A stretch of DNA of 62,522 nucleotides from CAZCFB01 sp964511535 (GTDB lineage Bacteria > Myxococcota_A > Polyangia > GCA-2747355 > CAZCFB01): NCBI GenBank assembly GCA_964511535.1, contig CAZEFW010000035.1, positions 1 through 62,522 of the forward strand, written 5' to 3'. Within the stretch, counting starts at the first letter, position 1, and every line of letters begins with the position of its first letter. Below are positions 28,361 through 47,170 of the stretch, piece after piece. Under the pieces are notes generated by a model that had not been told where the DNA came from, ran no database searches, and saw nothing but the letters and a program-made list of their open reading frames with translations. Made by a program: the position numbers and the translations under genes.

Positions 28361-28781
28361 GGACAACCCGGACGACGAGGCGCTGACCATCCGCGCGCTC
28401 GGAAAGAGCGATGTGCCGTGCGAGATCGTGGTGACCCGCAACGGGGTCGACGCGCTGGATTACCTCTTCGCGCGGGGGCCCCACCAGGACCGCGACCCGC
28501 GAGACCTTCCGGCGCTGGTGCTGCTCGACCTGAAGCTGCCCAAGGTGGACGGGCTGGAGGTGCTGCGCCAGATCCGGGGGGATGAGCGCACCTGGCGGCT
28601 GCCGGTGGTGGTGTTGACCTCCTCGCTGGAGGAGCGTGACCTGGCCGCGGCTTACGACCTGGGCGCCAACAGCTACATCGCCAAGGCGGTGGACTTCGAG
28701 CAGTTCAGCCACGCCGTGCGCAACGTGGGCGTCTACTGGCTGATGCTCAACCAGCCGCCGCCGACCAACAGGGGGACATGA
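28332..28781 (+). CDS. Single-domain response regulator, Rcp1-like
   Basis: 149 residues comprising one receiver domain. The acidic pocket is in LLVEDNPDDE, the phospho-acceptor Asp in VLLDLKLPKVDG, Thr in VLTSS, and the Lys position reads AKAVDFEQF. The extended loop (ARGPHQDRDP) and C-terminal helix (VGVYWLMLNQPPP) are typical of Rcp1-type regulators that partner phytochrome-like kinases. There is no output domain. It begins inside the 3' end of the preceding kinase gene with GGAGGAGA upstream and is followed 1 bp later by another kinase. It is likely the phosphotransfer partner of the upstream kinase. Confidence 0.93.
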   Translation: MEQQRVLLVEDNPDDEALTIRALGKSDVPCEIVVTRNGVDALDYLFARGPHQDRDPRDLPALVLLDLKLPKVDGLEVLRQIRGDERTWRLPVVVLTSSLEERDLAAAYDLGANSYIAKAVDFEQFSHAVRNVGVYWLMLNQPPPTNRGT

Positions 28782-28782
28782 G

Positions 28783-31629
<2,847 letters not shown>

Positions 31630-31659
31630 CCGCCGGCGCCGGGGCGTAATAAATCCAGG

Positions 31660-32658
31660 CTACGGCGCGGGGACCTCGGAGAAGAGCAGCGTGCCGGCCG
31701 CGAAGTTCTTCGGCGCGCCGCAGCTGCTGTCCACCAGCTGGGCGGCGCATGTCAGGTTGGGGTTCGCCACGCGCGAGGTGTCGGCGCAGACGGCCCCGCC
31801 GGCGTCCCACTCGGCCTCGAAGGGCCACTTCTCGCTGTCGGTGCGCACGCCGAGCCCGTCGTACAGGCTGACGTCGATGTTGTCCTTGGTGTGCGACGAC
31901 CCGTCGCCGCAGTAGTCGGCGCGCATCATGCGGGTGCACGCCTGGTGGTGCTTGGCCAGGCTGACCTTCTTGCACCCCTTGCCCTTGGCGCACACCAGCA
32001 TGGAGCGCCACGGCTTGTAGCCGTCCTCGGCGCACTTGGCCAGGGCGTGGCCGACGCAGCCGAAGGTGAAGCTGTCCTTGTCCGGGATGTAGTCGCCGCC
32101 CCCGCTGACCCCCTGGCGGTAGTCCCAGCGCCCGCGCAGGGCGATGGCCGGCACCGGGGCGCCGTTGTCATCCAGGCCACACAGCGGGTTCTGGCCGCCC
32201 TTGGTCTGGTAGTAGACGTCGTAGTAGTAGATGTCCTTGTTCTGCTTGAGCGTGCCCCTGGCCGCGCCCTTGACCACCAGCGATACCTTCGCCCCGTCGT
32301 CCAGGGTGGCGGTGACCTCGGCCCCCTTGAACCACCCCTTGCCGAGCAGCGGGAAGAAGCGGCTGCCCCACAGCGCCGCCTTCTTCAGGGTCTTGCCCTT
32401 GACCTTGATCCCCTGCAGCGAGACGCCCGTCACCATTCGCCCGTTGAGCTGCGCCCCGTTCAAGGTGGTGCCGTTGAGCTCGCGGCCCATGAGCGCCGTC
32501 CAGCCGCCGATGAGCCGGCTCAGCCAGTAGCCGTTGGTCGGGTAAGTGTAGTCGACATGGGTCGGCTCCTGACCCGCCGGGGCCTGCTGGGCGTGGGCGG
32601 GGGTGCAGAGCGCAAGGGTGATGATCACGGCGGCGGCCGCGTGGCGAGTTGTCGTCAT
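31660..32658 (-). CDS. Secreted ADYC-domain-like protein
   Basis: A 332-residue exported protein with a clear signal peptide (MTTTRHAAAAVIITLALC, cleavage near AHAQ). The N-terminal part has pentapeptide-like Leu-Asn-Gly repeats (LNGTTLNGAQLNG, about 62-74). The cysteine-rich C-terminal half contains the motif MMRADYCGDG, the hallmark of the ADYC domain found mainly in Myxococcota proteins of unknown function. About ten cysteines could form disulphides outside the cytoplasm. ATG 32658 has AGGAG at the right spacing. It converges on the kinase operon and lies downstream, on the same strand, of the Ser/Thr kinase gene with a 160-bp gap containing a nested hairpin. It could be an output or surface factor. 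Confidence 0.72.
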   Translation of the reverse strand: MTTTRHAAAAVIITLALCTPAHAQQAPAGQEPTHVDYTYPTNGYWLSRLIGGWTALMGRELNGTTLNGAQLNGRMVTGVSLQGIKVKGKTLKKAALWGSRFFPLLGKGWFKGAEVTATLDDGAKVSLVVKGAARGTLKQNKDIYYYDVYYQTKGGQNPLCGLDDNGAPVPAIALRGRWDYRQGVSGGGDYIPDKDSFTFGCVGHALAKCAEDGYKPWRSMLVCAKGKGCKKVSLAKHHQACTRMMRADYCGDGSSHTKDNIDVSLYDGLGVRTDSEKWPFEAEWDAGGAVCADTSRVANPNLTCAAQLVDSSCGAPKNFAAGTLLFSEVPAP

Positions 32659-32759
32659 TGTCTTCTCCTTTGGCTCTGGGTAATTCAGGATCCGTGCCAT
32701 GGCTCGGGGGCGCATGATCCCGGGCACTTGCCCTTTTGAGGCGATGGCAACCGAGGGCG

Positions 32760-32809
32760 GCGGGCAATGGCTGCGCGCAGAATCTGCGCGCCGGGCGGAT
32801 CTTGCCCGC
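32760..32809. promoter_or_regulatory. Nested hairpin between the Ser/Thr kinase and ADYC genes
   Basis: An outer 8-bp stem (GCGGGCAA with TTGCCCGC) encloses an inner 8-bp stem (GCGCGCAG, loop AAT, CTGCGCGC). It lies just after the Ser/Thr kinase stop and about 100 bp before the ADYC start, on the minus-strand path. There is no U-run, so it may be a processing or attenuation structure rather than a simple terminator. Confidence 0.4.
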
Positions 32810-32818
32810 TCGCCGGGG

Positions 32819-36687
<3,869 letters not shown>

Positions 36688-36688
<1 letters not shown>

Positions 36689-38493
36689 CAGCGCGGGCCG
36701 CCGGGACCGGGGCGGCTCCCCCGGGGATACTCGGCCAGGCCGTGGGTCTTGAGCTTGCTGACGAAGGTGCGGAGCGGCATCTGGATCAGGGCGGCGGCGT
36801 CCTTGCGCACGCCCCCCGCGGCGGCCAGCGCCTGGGTCATTCGGCGCCGCTCCAGGGCGCGGATCTCGTCGGCGATGGGCTGAAAAGAGCCCCCCGCGCC
36901 GCCCGCGCCCACGCCGGTCGGCGCGCCGCCGCTCGCGAGCCACGGCGCCGCGCCACAGCCGAGGTCCTCGGGCAGGTGCCGCGCCTGGATGGCCTCGCCG
37001 CGCACGACGGTGCCGAGGTACGCCATCAGGTTGCGCAGCTCGCGCACGTTTCCCGGCCAGGCGTGGGCCTGCAGCCGCTGCAGCGCGCCTGGCGTCAGGA
37101 CCCGCGCGGAGCCGCCGCCGCCAGCGGTGGCCTCGGCCAGAAACCGCCGGGCCAGCGGGGCGAGGTCCAGGGGCCGCTCTCTCAGGGGCGGCACCTCGAG
37201 GGTCGCTGCCCCGAGCCTGTAGTACAGGTCCTGTCGGAAGGCGCCGGCCGCGATCTCCTCCGCCAGTGGGCGGTTGGTGGCGGCCACCAGGCGCACGTCG
37301 ACCCGGCGCTCGTTCACGGCGCCCAGCCGGCGGACCTGCCCCGTCTCCAGCACGCGCAGCAGGCCAGCCTGCGCCCGCGCAGAACACTCGCCGACCTCGT
37401 CCAGGAACAGCGTGCCCCCGCTCGCCGCCTCCAGCAGCCCCTGCTTTGCCTCCACGGCGCCGGAGAAGGCGCCTCGCTCGTGACCGAACAGCTCGCTCTC
37501 GAGCAGCGTGTCCGGGATGGCGGCGCAGTTCAGCGTGACCACCGGCCCGTCACGCCGCGGAGACCAGGCGTGCAGCGCGCTGGCGATGATCTCCTTGCCC
37601 ACCCCCGTCTCGCCGGTGATCAGCACCGGGATGTCTCCCGCGGCCAGCCGGCGAGCCAGTCGGTACAGGTGGCGCATCTTGGGGTCCACGGCCACCACCG
37701 ACATGCCGGGCAGCTCGACGAACTCCCCCGACTCCGGCAGCGTCCCGGCCCCGCGGGCCGCCGCGCGGGCGCCCGTGAGCAGCGCGTCGGCGTCGTAACC
37801 ATCATCGGGGAAGATGGCCAGCCCGGAGCGCGCGTCAGGGCATAAGCGCGACACCGCGTCCATCACCCGCGTGGCAGGGACCTCCGCCAGCTCGCCCGTC
37901 TCGGGCAGCACCAGCATGTACTCCTGTCCGCCGTCCCAGCTCACCAGGTCAACCGAGCGCACCGCCCCTGTCACGGCCAGGCTCAGGGCGCTCGCGTCGG
38001 CCTGCTCCGGCGCGCGCGGCAGGACCACGCAGAGCACCGCCAGCGGGTGGTCGTAGCGGGCGGAGCGCTCAACCTCGTGACCCAGGCGGCGCGCCAGCTG
38101 CGCGGGATCCAGCAGGTCTGCCCCCACGGATCGCCTTGGATCCCGGTAATAGATCAGCCGGTCCTCGCCCACCGAGAGCACATCGCCGGCCACCAGCTGC
38201 CGGGGCGTTGAAGCGGGCTGCCCGTTGACCATCAACCCGTCGGGTTGGGTCGCCTGCACCCAGACGCCCCGGGCGTCGGCCCGCACCCACGCCAGCGCGC
38301 TGGAGGGCACTTCGTCACCGGCGCGCAGCTTGAGGGTCCCATCAGAGGTCCGGCTCACCAGGAGGCTCCCCTCGGCGGGCAGATGGCGGAGCCGGGCGGA
38401 ATCTCCTGAAAAGACGAGCAGATAAGATCCGTCCGGGGCACCCGTGGTCCCGGTCTCGTTCTGGTCGGTGTGGCTATGTTCCCTGGATGCCAT
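36688..38493 (-). CDS. FHA/degenerate-GGDEF sigma-54-dependent activator
   Basis: 601 residues. An FHA-like domain (about 20-120) keeps an Arg at the phospho-binding loop and the NGQ turn, but the SRxH motif reads SSALA. A region with the layout of a diguanylate cyclase domain follows (about 125-245: RLGHEVERSARYDHPLAVL, then WDGGQEYMLVLPE in place of GGDEF), predicted inactive. The AAA+ domain has GETGVGKE, GGTLFLDEVGE and GAFSGA (usual GAFTGA), then a Fis-like HTH (GGVRKDAAALIQMPLRTF). FHA domains bind phosphothreonine, so the coupled Ser/Thr kinase is the likely partner. The ATG at 38493 is preferred over an in-frame TTG at 38523; neither has a good ribosome site. Confidence 0.88.
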
Positions 38494-38641
38494 GGATGTC
38501 TCTGACCCGGCGCGGGCTGGCAACGGTGCGAAGAGCGTCGATGGTGAATGCCGGGCCGACTCTTGCCCTGTGTCGTCCAGAAAAAGGGTACGTATTCTCG
38601 CTAAACTGTCAAGTTATGAATTTCGTGCGTTTTATGCTCTC

Positions 38642-38670
38642 TTGACAAGTCGTAATAATCTTGCTCTACT
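38642..38670 (+). promoter_or_regulatory. Sigma-70-like promoter for the HTH-receiver operon
   Basis: TTGACA, 17 bp, then TCTACT, in an AT-rich stretch between divergent regulators. The -35 box is perfect and the -10 box matches 4 of 6. An oppositely oriented TTGACA (38607-38612, minus strand) could serve the FHA activator gene. Confidence 0.45.
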
Positions 38671-38687
38671 ACGACATGATCATTAAC

Positions 38688-38727
38688 GCTCACCAAAGCT
38701 CATCAAGACTCATTCAGGCTCAATTCG
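38688..38727 (+). repeat. Four tandem 10-bp repeats, (G/A)CTCA core
   Basis: Four consecutive units start at 38688, 38698, 38708 and 38718: GCTCACCAAA, GCTCATCAAG, ACTCATTCAG and GCTCAATTCG. The RCTCA core recurs exactly every 10 bp, one helical turn. They lie just after the predicted transcription start and about 60 bp before the HTH-receiver gene, suggesting cooperative binding sites, perhaps for that protein itself. Confidence 0.6.
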
Positions 38728-38787
38728 ACGCTGATGAGCAGTGCGCAGACAAGCGGTGAGGGTCGGGGGAAAGCAAAGGAACAGCAG

Positions 38788-39344
38788 ATGAGCAGCGATG
38801 GCGACTTCCTGAACGTGTTCGAGGCAGCAGAGCTGCTCGGGATCCATGTGCAGACCCTGCGGAAGCTGAGCCGGCGGGGCAGCATCCCCTGCTTCAAGGT
38901 GGGCCGGGACTGGCGATTTCGGCGCGAGGCCCTGGTGCGCTGGGCAGACGAGCAGCAGCCGGGAGAGGCGCCCAGGAAATCGGTCCTGGTGGTGGACGAT
39001 GAGGCGCAGATCTGTGATGCCCTGGCCCGGATCATCGAGGAGCTGGGCTTCGAGGCGCGCACCAGCACCAGCGCCCGGGAGGGGCTGTCGTTGGTGGAGG
39101 AGCGGCCCCCGGACCTGATCCTGCTGGACCTCATGATGCCCGGCATGAACGGCCCGGAGTTCCTCGAGCAGCTGCGCCGCGACCATCCTCACCTGCCGGT
39201 GGTGATCGTGACCGGGCACCCGGACAGCGCCCTGATGACCCGAGCCGCCGAGCACGCTCCCGTGATGCTGTTGGCCAAGCCGCTGGATCGCGCCCCGCTG
39301 GTGCGGACCCTGCTCGCCCTGCTGGGACAGAAGGAGAAGAAGGC

Positions 39345-39348
<4 letters not shown>
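38788..39348 (+). CDS. Excisionase-type HTH plus receiver domain regulator
   Basis: 186 residues with unusual domain order. An N-terminal MerR/excisionase-like helix-turn-helix (FEAAELLGIHVQTLRKLSRR, then CFKVGRDWRFRREALVRW; about 10-55) comes first, and the receiver second (about 66-183; LVVDDEAQ, LLDLMMPGMNG, VTGHPD, AKPLD). Most response regulators have the receiver first. ATG 38788 has AAGGA 7 nt upstream and is preferred to ATG 38734. The gene opens an operon with two kinases and an HD-GYP protein; the next start overlaps its stop (ATGA). The phased 10-bp repeats upstream are a plausible autoregulatory operator. Confidence 0.85.
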
Positions 39349-43925
<4,577 letters not shown>

Positions 43926-43926
<1 letters not shown>

Positions 43927-44963
43927 TGGCGACCATTCTGATCGTGGACGACGAGCCGCGCGTGCTGCGTGCCCTCGGCCGGGTCATTCAGAGCGCAGGC
44001 CACGAGCCGCGCTACGCCGACAGCGCGGCCAGCGCGCGCGAAGTGCTCGCCGAGGACGAGGTGGAGTTGATGCTGTGCGACATCAACATGCCCGGCGAGT
44101 CTGGCCTGGAGCTGACCCGGCAGGTGCTGGAGGACCGAACGGACGTGGCCATCGTCATGTCCACGGCCATTCAGGACCCCGAGGTGGCGGAGAAGGCCCT
44201 GCAGTACGGCGCCTACGGATACCTGATGAAGCCGACGGGCAGCGCCGAGCTGAGCATCGCGATTTCCAACGCGCTGCGACGGCGGGAGCTGGAGATCAGG
44301 CAGCGCAACTACCAGCAGATGCTCGAGCGGGAGGTGCTGGCGCGCACGCGGGAGCTCGACCTGTCCCGGGAGGAGACGATCCAGCGGCTGGCCCGGGCGG
44401 CCGAGTTCAGGGATAACGAGACGGCAGAGCACAATCAGCGCATGAGTCAGTACTGCAAGCTCATCGCCCAGCGCCGGCACATGAGCGACATGCGCTGCGA
44501 GCAGATCCGGCTGGCCTCGGTGATGCATGACGTGGGCAAGATCGGCATCCCGGATCAGATCCTGTTCAAGCCGGCCGAGCTGACCAGCGAGGAGTTCGAA
44601 CAGATCAAGACCCACTGCGAGCTGGGACGGAAGATCCTGTCAGGGTCCAGCGCGTCGCTGCTGGAGCTGGCGGCGCTCATCGCGCACACGCACCACGAGA
44701 AGTTCAACGGCCTCGGCTATCCCCTGGGGCTGCGCGGCAAGGCGATCCCCATCGAGGGGCGCATCGCCGCGGTGGCGGACGTCTTCGACGCCCTCACCTC
44801 GGACCGGGTCTATCGGCGCGCGTGGCCCGTGGAGCGAGCCGTGGACCTGCTGGAGCGCGAGAGCGGCACCCACTTCGACCCGGAGCTGGTGGACCTGTTC
44901 TTGCAAGACATGGACGGGGTGCTGGAGATCAAGAAGCGGTGGGCAGACCGTGGCCCGGAGTGA
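43926..44963 (+). CDS. Receiver-HD-GYP cyclic-di-GMP phosphodiesterase
   Basis: 345 residues, RpfG-type. Receiver at about 3-120 (LCDINMPGESG, MKPTGS), a coiled linker, and an HD-GYP domain (about 150-330) with the metal ligands in TAEHNQRM, MHDVGKIGIPD, HTHHEKFNGLGYP and ADVFDALTSDRVYR. The full motif set predicts an active enzyme degrading c-di-GMP under phosphorylation control. It is the last gene of its operon and gives the preceding hybrid kinase a second-messenger output. An imperfect hairpin follows the stop (AGCGCGCCG to CGGCGCT, then GTTTGTTC, about 44964-45010), possibly a weak terminator. Confidence 0.93.
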
Positions 44964-45039
44964 AGCGCGCCGGGGGGGGCTGAGAGGCTCACAATCGGCG
45001 CTGTTTGTTCAGCAAGGGGCTGTAATAATAAATTGAGAT

Positions 45040-45056
45040 AAGGCACGATATCTGCG
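45040..45056 (+). promoter_or_regulatory. Sigma-54 (-24/-12)-like promoter for the chemosensory operon
   Basis: AAGGCACGATATCTGCG contains a perfect GGCACG -24 element and CTGC at -12, with GG (45042) and GC (45054) 12 bp apart. An AT-rich stretch lies just upstream. The predicted start is near 45067, about 80 bp before the receptor ATG. No full TCAA-N6-TTGA palindrome is seen nearby, only a TTGA half-site at 45033. Confidence 0.5.
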
Positions 45057-45147
45057 GCTGGGCGTTGGCGGAGTCTCCCCCGACGAATGGATGACCGAGC
45101 AGCTGCGGCCCCGCGAGGCGGGGACAAAGATGCGGGAGCGCAAGACC

Positions 45148-47166
45148 ATGACTGACGACAAGAAATCGGCGGAATCAAAGCGCGGCGGAGCAAGGGGCAA
45201 GAAGATGCCGCCCTTGCCCGAAGGGTCCACTCAGAACATGCCGGAGGAGAGCCCTCCGCAGCCATCGCCACAGGCGCGGGCTGGCCTCGACCTTCAGGCG
45301 ACCCTGGCCGGCCAGCGCGCCCAGGCCCGCGAGCGCGCCATGGCCGCGCGCAAGCGCGTGAAGGGCCGCTCGAGCGAGGAGATCATCAACGCGGTGGCGG
45401 CCAACACGGCAGAGATCCACGCCTCCACCGACGAGATCACCTCGGCCGGGCAGCAGCTGCAAGCCACCCTGGCCGAGATCGGCAGCAGCGCCCAGCAGGC
45501 GTCGAGCGCCACCGAGCAGTCCACCGCCGGCGTCCGGCAGCTGCTGACCGCGGCGGAGGCATCGGGCCGCGCTGCCGGCGTGAGCCTGGAGCGCGTCGGG
45601 GTCATCGAGCGGCTGATCCAGGCCGGCGTGGGCGGGGTGCGTGGTCTCATCGGCGGGGTGAGCCTCGCCCTGGAGACCAACTCGGCCGCCAGCGCCGCGG
45701 TGGCCCAGGTGGACCGGCAGAGCGTCGAGATCCTCCGGTCGGTGGAGCAGATCGGCGGCGTGGCGGAGCAGATCAGCCTGCTCAGCTTCAACGCAGCGCT
45801 CGAGGCCTCCCGGGCCGGGGCCATGGGCGCCGGCTTCTCCGTGGTCTCCGACGAGGTGCGCAAGCTGGCAGAGAAGGCGGCCCAGAGCTCGCGCAACGTC
45901 AGCGAGGTGGTGCGCGGCATCGCCGCGGCGGTCACGCAGGTCAACGAAGACATGGCCGCCTCCATCGATGACGGCCAGCGCTGGCTGGACCAGGGCGAGG
46001 GCCTGGCCGCGAACCTCGCCGATAGCATCGGTCAGATCGCCCGCATCAGGGAGGGCAGCACCGTCATCTCCTCGGCCGCCGACGCGCTGGCCGACAAGCT
46101 GGGGGAGAGCCAGCGCGCCAGCGTGACCATCGAGGCGGCCACCCGGCAGTCGGCGCAGGCGGCGGTCGAGGCCCAGGGCGCGCTGCGCGAGCAGCAAGAC
46201 GCCCTGAGGGGTATCCAGGCCGCGGCCCGGGACCTGGCCGAGCAGGCGGAGGTTCTGAACAAGGCGGAGCAGCTTGAGCAGGCCGGCGTCGAGGAGCTCG
46301 GCACCGTGGCGGACGAGCTGAGCGCCACCGTCCAGGAGGCCTCCGCGTCGGGGACCCAGATCGGCAGCGCGGTCAGGGAGATCGCGCAGGCGAGCCTGGA
46401 GCTGCAGGGACAGGCCGCGGCCAGCGCCCCGATCATCAACGACGCGGAGGAGGGCATCGGCGTCATCGACCAGCGTACCAGGGAGTCTCAGGAGGCGGTG
46501 GAGGTGGTGCAGGCGCTGCTCTCCGAGACCCGGGGCGGCGCCGCGACCCTCATCGACAACATCGAGACCGCGGCGACGCGCAACCGGGAATACGCCGAGA
46601 ACGTGCGCAAGCTCAACGGCGAGATCCTGCGCATCGACGAGGTGATCGACGCCATGCTCTCGGTGGGGATCATCACCAACGTGCTGGCCGTCAACGGCCG
46701 CATCGAGGGCGCCAGGGCAGGGGACAAGGGGGGCGGCTTCACCGCCGTCTCCGAGGACATCCGCAGCCTGGCCGAGGAGACCTCCAACCAGGTGCTCGGC
46801 ATCCGCCGGCTGCTTCGGGACATCCAGCTGGCCGTGGGGCTGGTGGCCGCGGACCTGGAGAAGGCAGGCACCGCCGTGCGGACGGAGGTGGACAAGAGCC
46901 GCCCGGTGGTGGAGCAGTTCGCGCGCATCGACGACGATATCGCGGTCATTCTCACCGGCGCGGAGGAGATCGCGACGGCGGCGCGTCAGGCGGTGGCCGC
47001 GGTGCCGCAGGTGCGGCAGGGGACCGAGCAGATCGCCACGGCCGCGCGCCAGGCGGCGGCGGCCGCGCAGGAGGCCTCGGGGGGCGCGGACGAGCAGTCC
47101 AGGGCGCTGGCCCAGCTGTCCAACGCCGTGGACGATCTGGCGGTCCAGATCCCGTACCTCAGGTGA
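45148..47166 (+). CDS. Cytoplasmic methyl-accepting protein with two signalling tips
   Basis: 672 residues, without transmembrane helices or sensor domain. A charged disordered N-terminus (about 1-75) is followed by two complete receptor hairpin regions. The first tip lies near 205-245 (ISLLSFNAALEASRAGAMGA, FSVVSDEVRKLAEKA), the second near 507-545 (VLAVNGRIEGARAGDKGGGF, VSEDIRSLAEE). Typical receptors have one. Both tips could contact CheA and CheW, so one dimer might bridge two signalling units. It heads the chemosensory operon, ending 4 bp before the triple-CheW gene. ATG 45148 is preferred (GGAG upstream); in-frame ATGs at 45091 and 45130 exist. With no sensor, it may read intracellular or partner-delivered signals. 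Confidence 0.88.
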   Translation: MTDDKKSAESKRGGARGKKMPPLPEGSTQNMPEESPPQPSPQARAGLDLQATLAGQRAQARERAMAARKRVKGRSSEEIINAVAANTAEIHASTDEITSAGQQLQATLAEIGSSAQQASSATEQSTAGVRQLLTAAEASGRAAGVSLERVGVIERLIQAGVGGVRGLIGGVSLALETNSAASAAVAQVDRQSVEILRSVEQIGGVAEQISLLSFNAALEASRAGAMGAGFSVVSDEVRKLAEKAAQSSRNVSEVVRGIAAAVTQVNEDMAASIDDGQRWLDQGEGLAANLADSIGQIARIREGSTVISSAADALADKLGESQRASVTIEAATRQSAQAAVEAQGALREQQDALRGIQAAARDLAEQAEVLNKAEQLEQAGVEELGTVADELSATVQEASASGTQIGSAVREIAQASLELQGQAAASAPIINDAEEGIGVIDQRTRESQEAVEVVQALLSETRGGAATLIDNIETAATRNREYAENVRKLNGEILRIDEVIDAMLSVGIITNVLAVNGRIEGARAGDKGGGFTAVSEDIRSLAEETSNQVLGIRRLLRDIQLAVGLVAADLEKAGTAVRTEVDKSRPVVEQFARIDDDIAVILTGAEEIATAARQAVAAVPQVRQGTEQIATAARQAAAAAQEASGGADEQSRALAQLSNAVDDLAVQIPYLR

Positions 47167-47170
47167 GCGC

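Noticed and set aside
32730..32746. GGGCA-CT-TGCCC followed by TTTT on the plus strand
   Set aside because: It has the form of a small terminator, but no plus-strand gene ends there; the loop is only 2 nt.
36689..37387. Upstream extension of the Ser/Thr kinase gene
   Set aside because: It is antisense-like, Arg/Pro-rich sequence inside the FHA activator gene; the kinase domain begins properly after ATG 36688.
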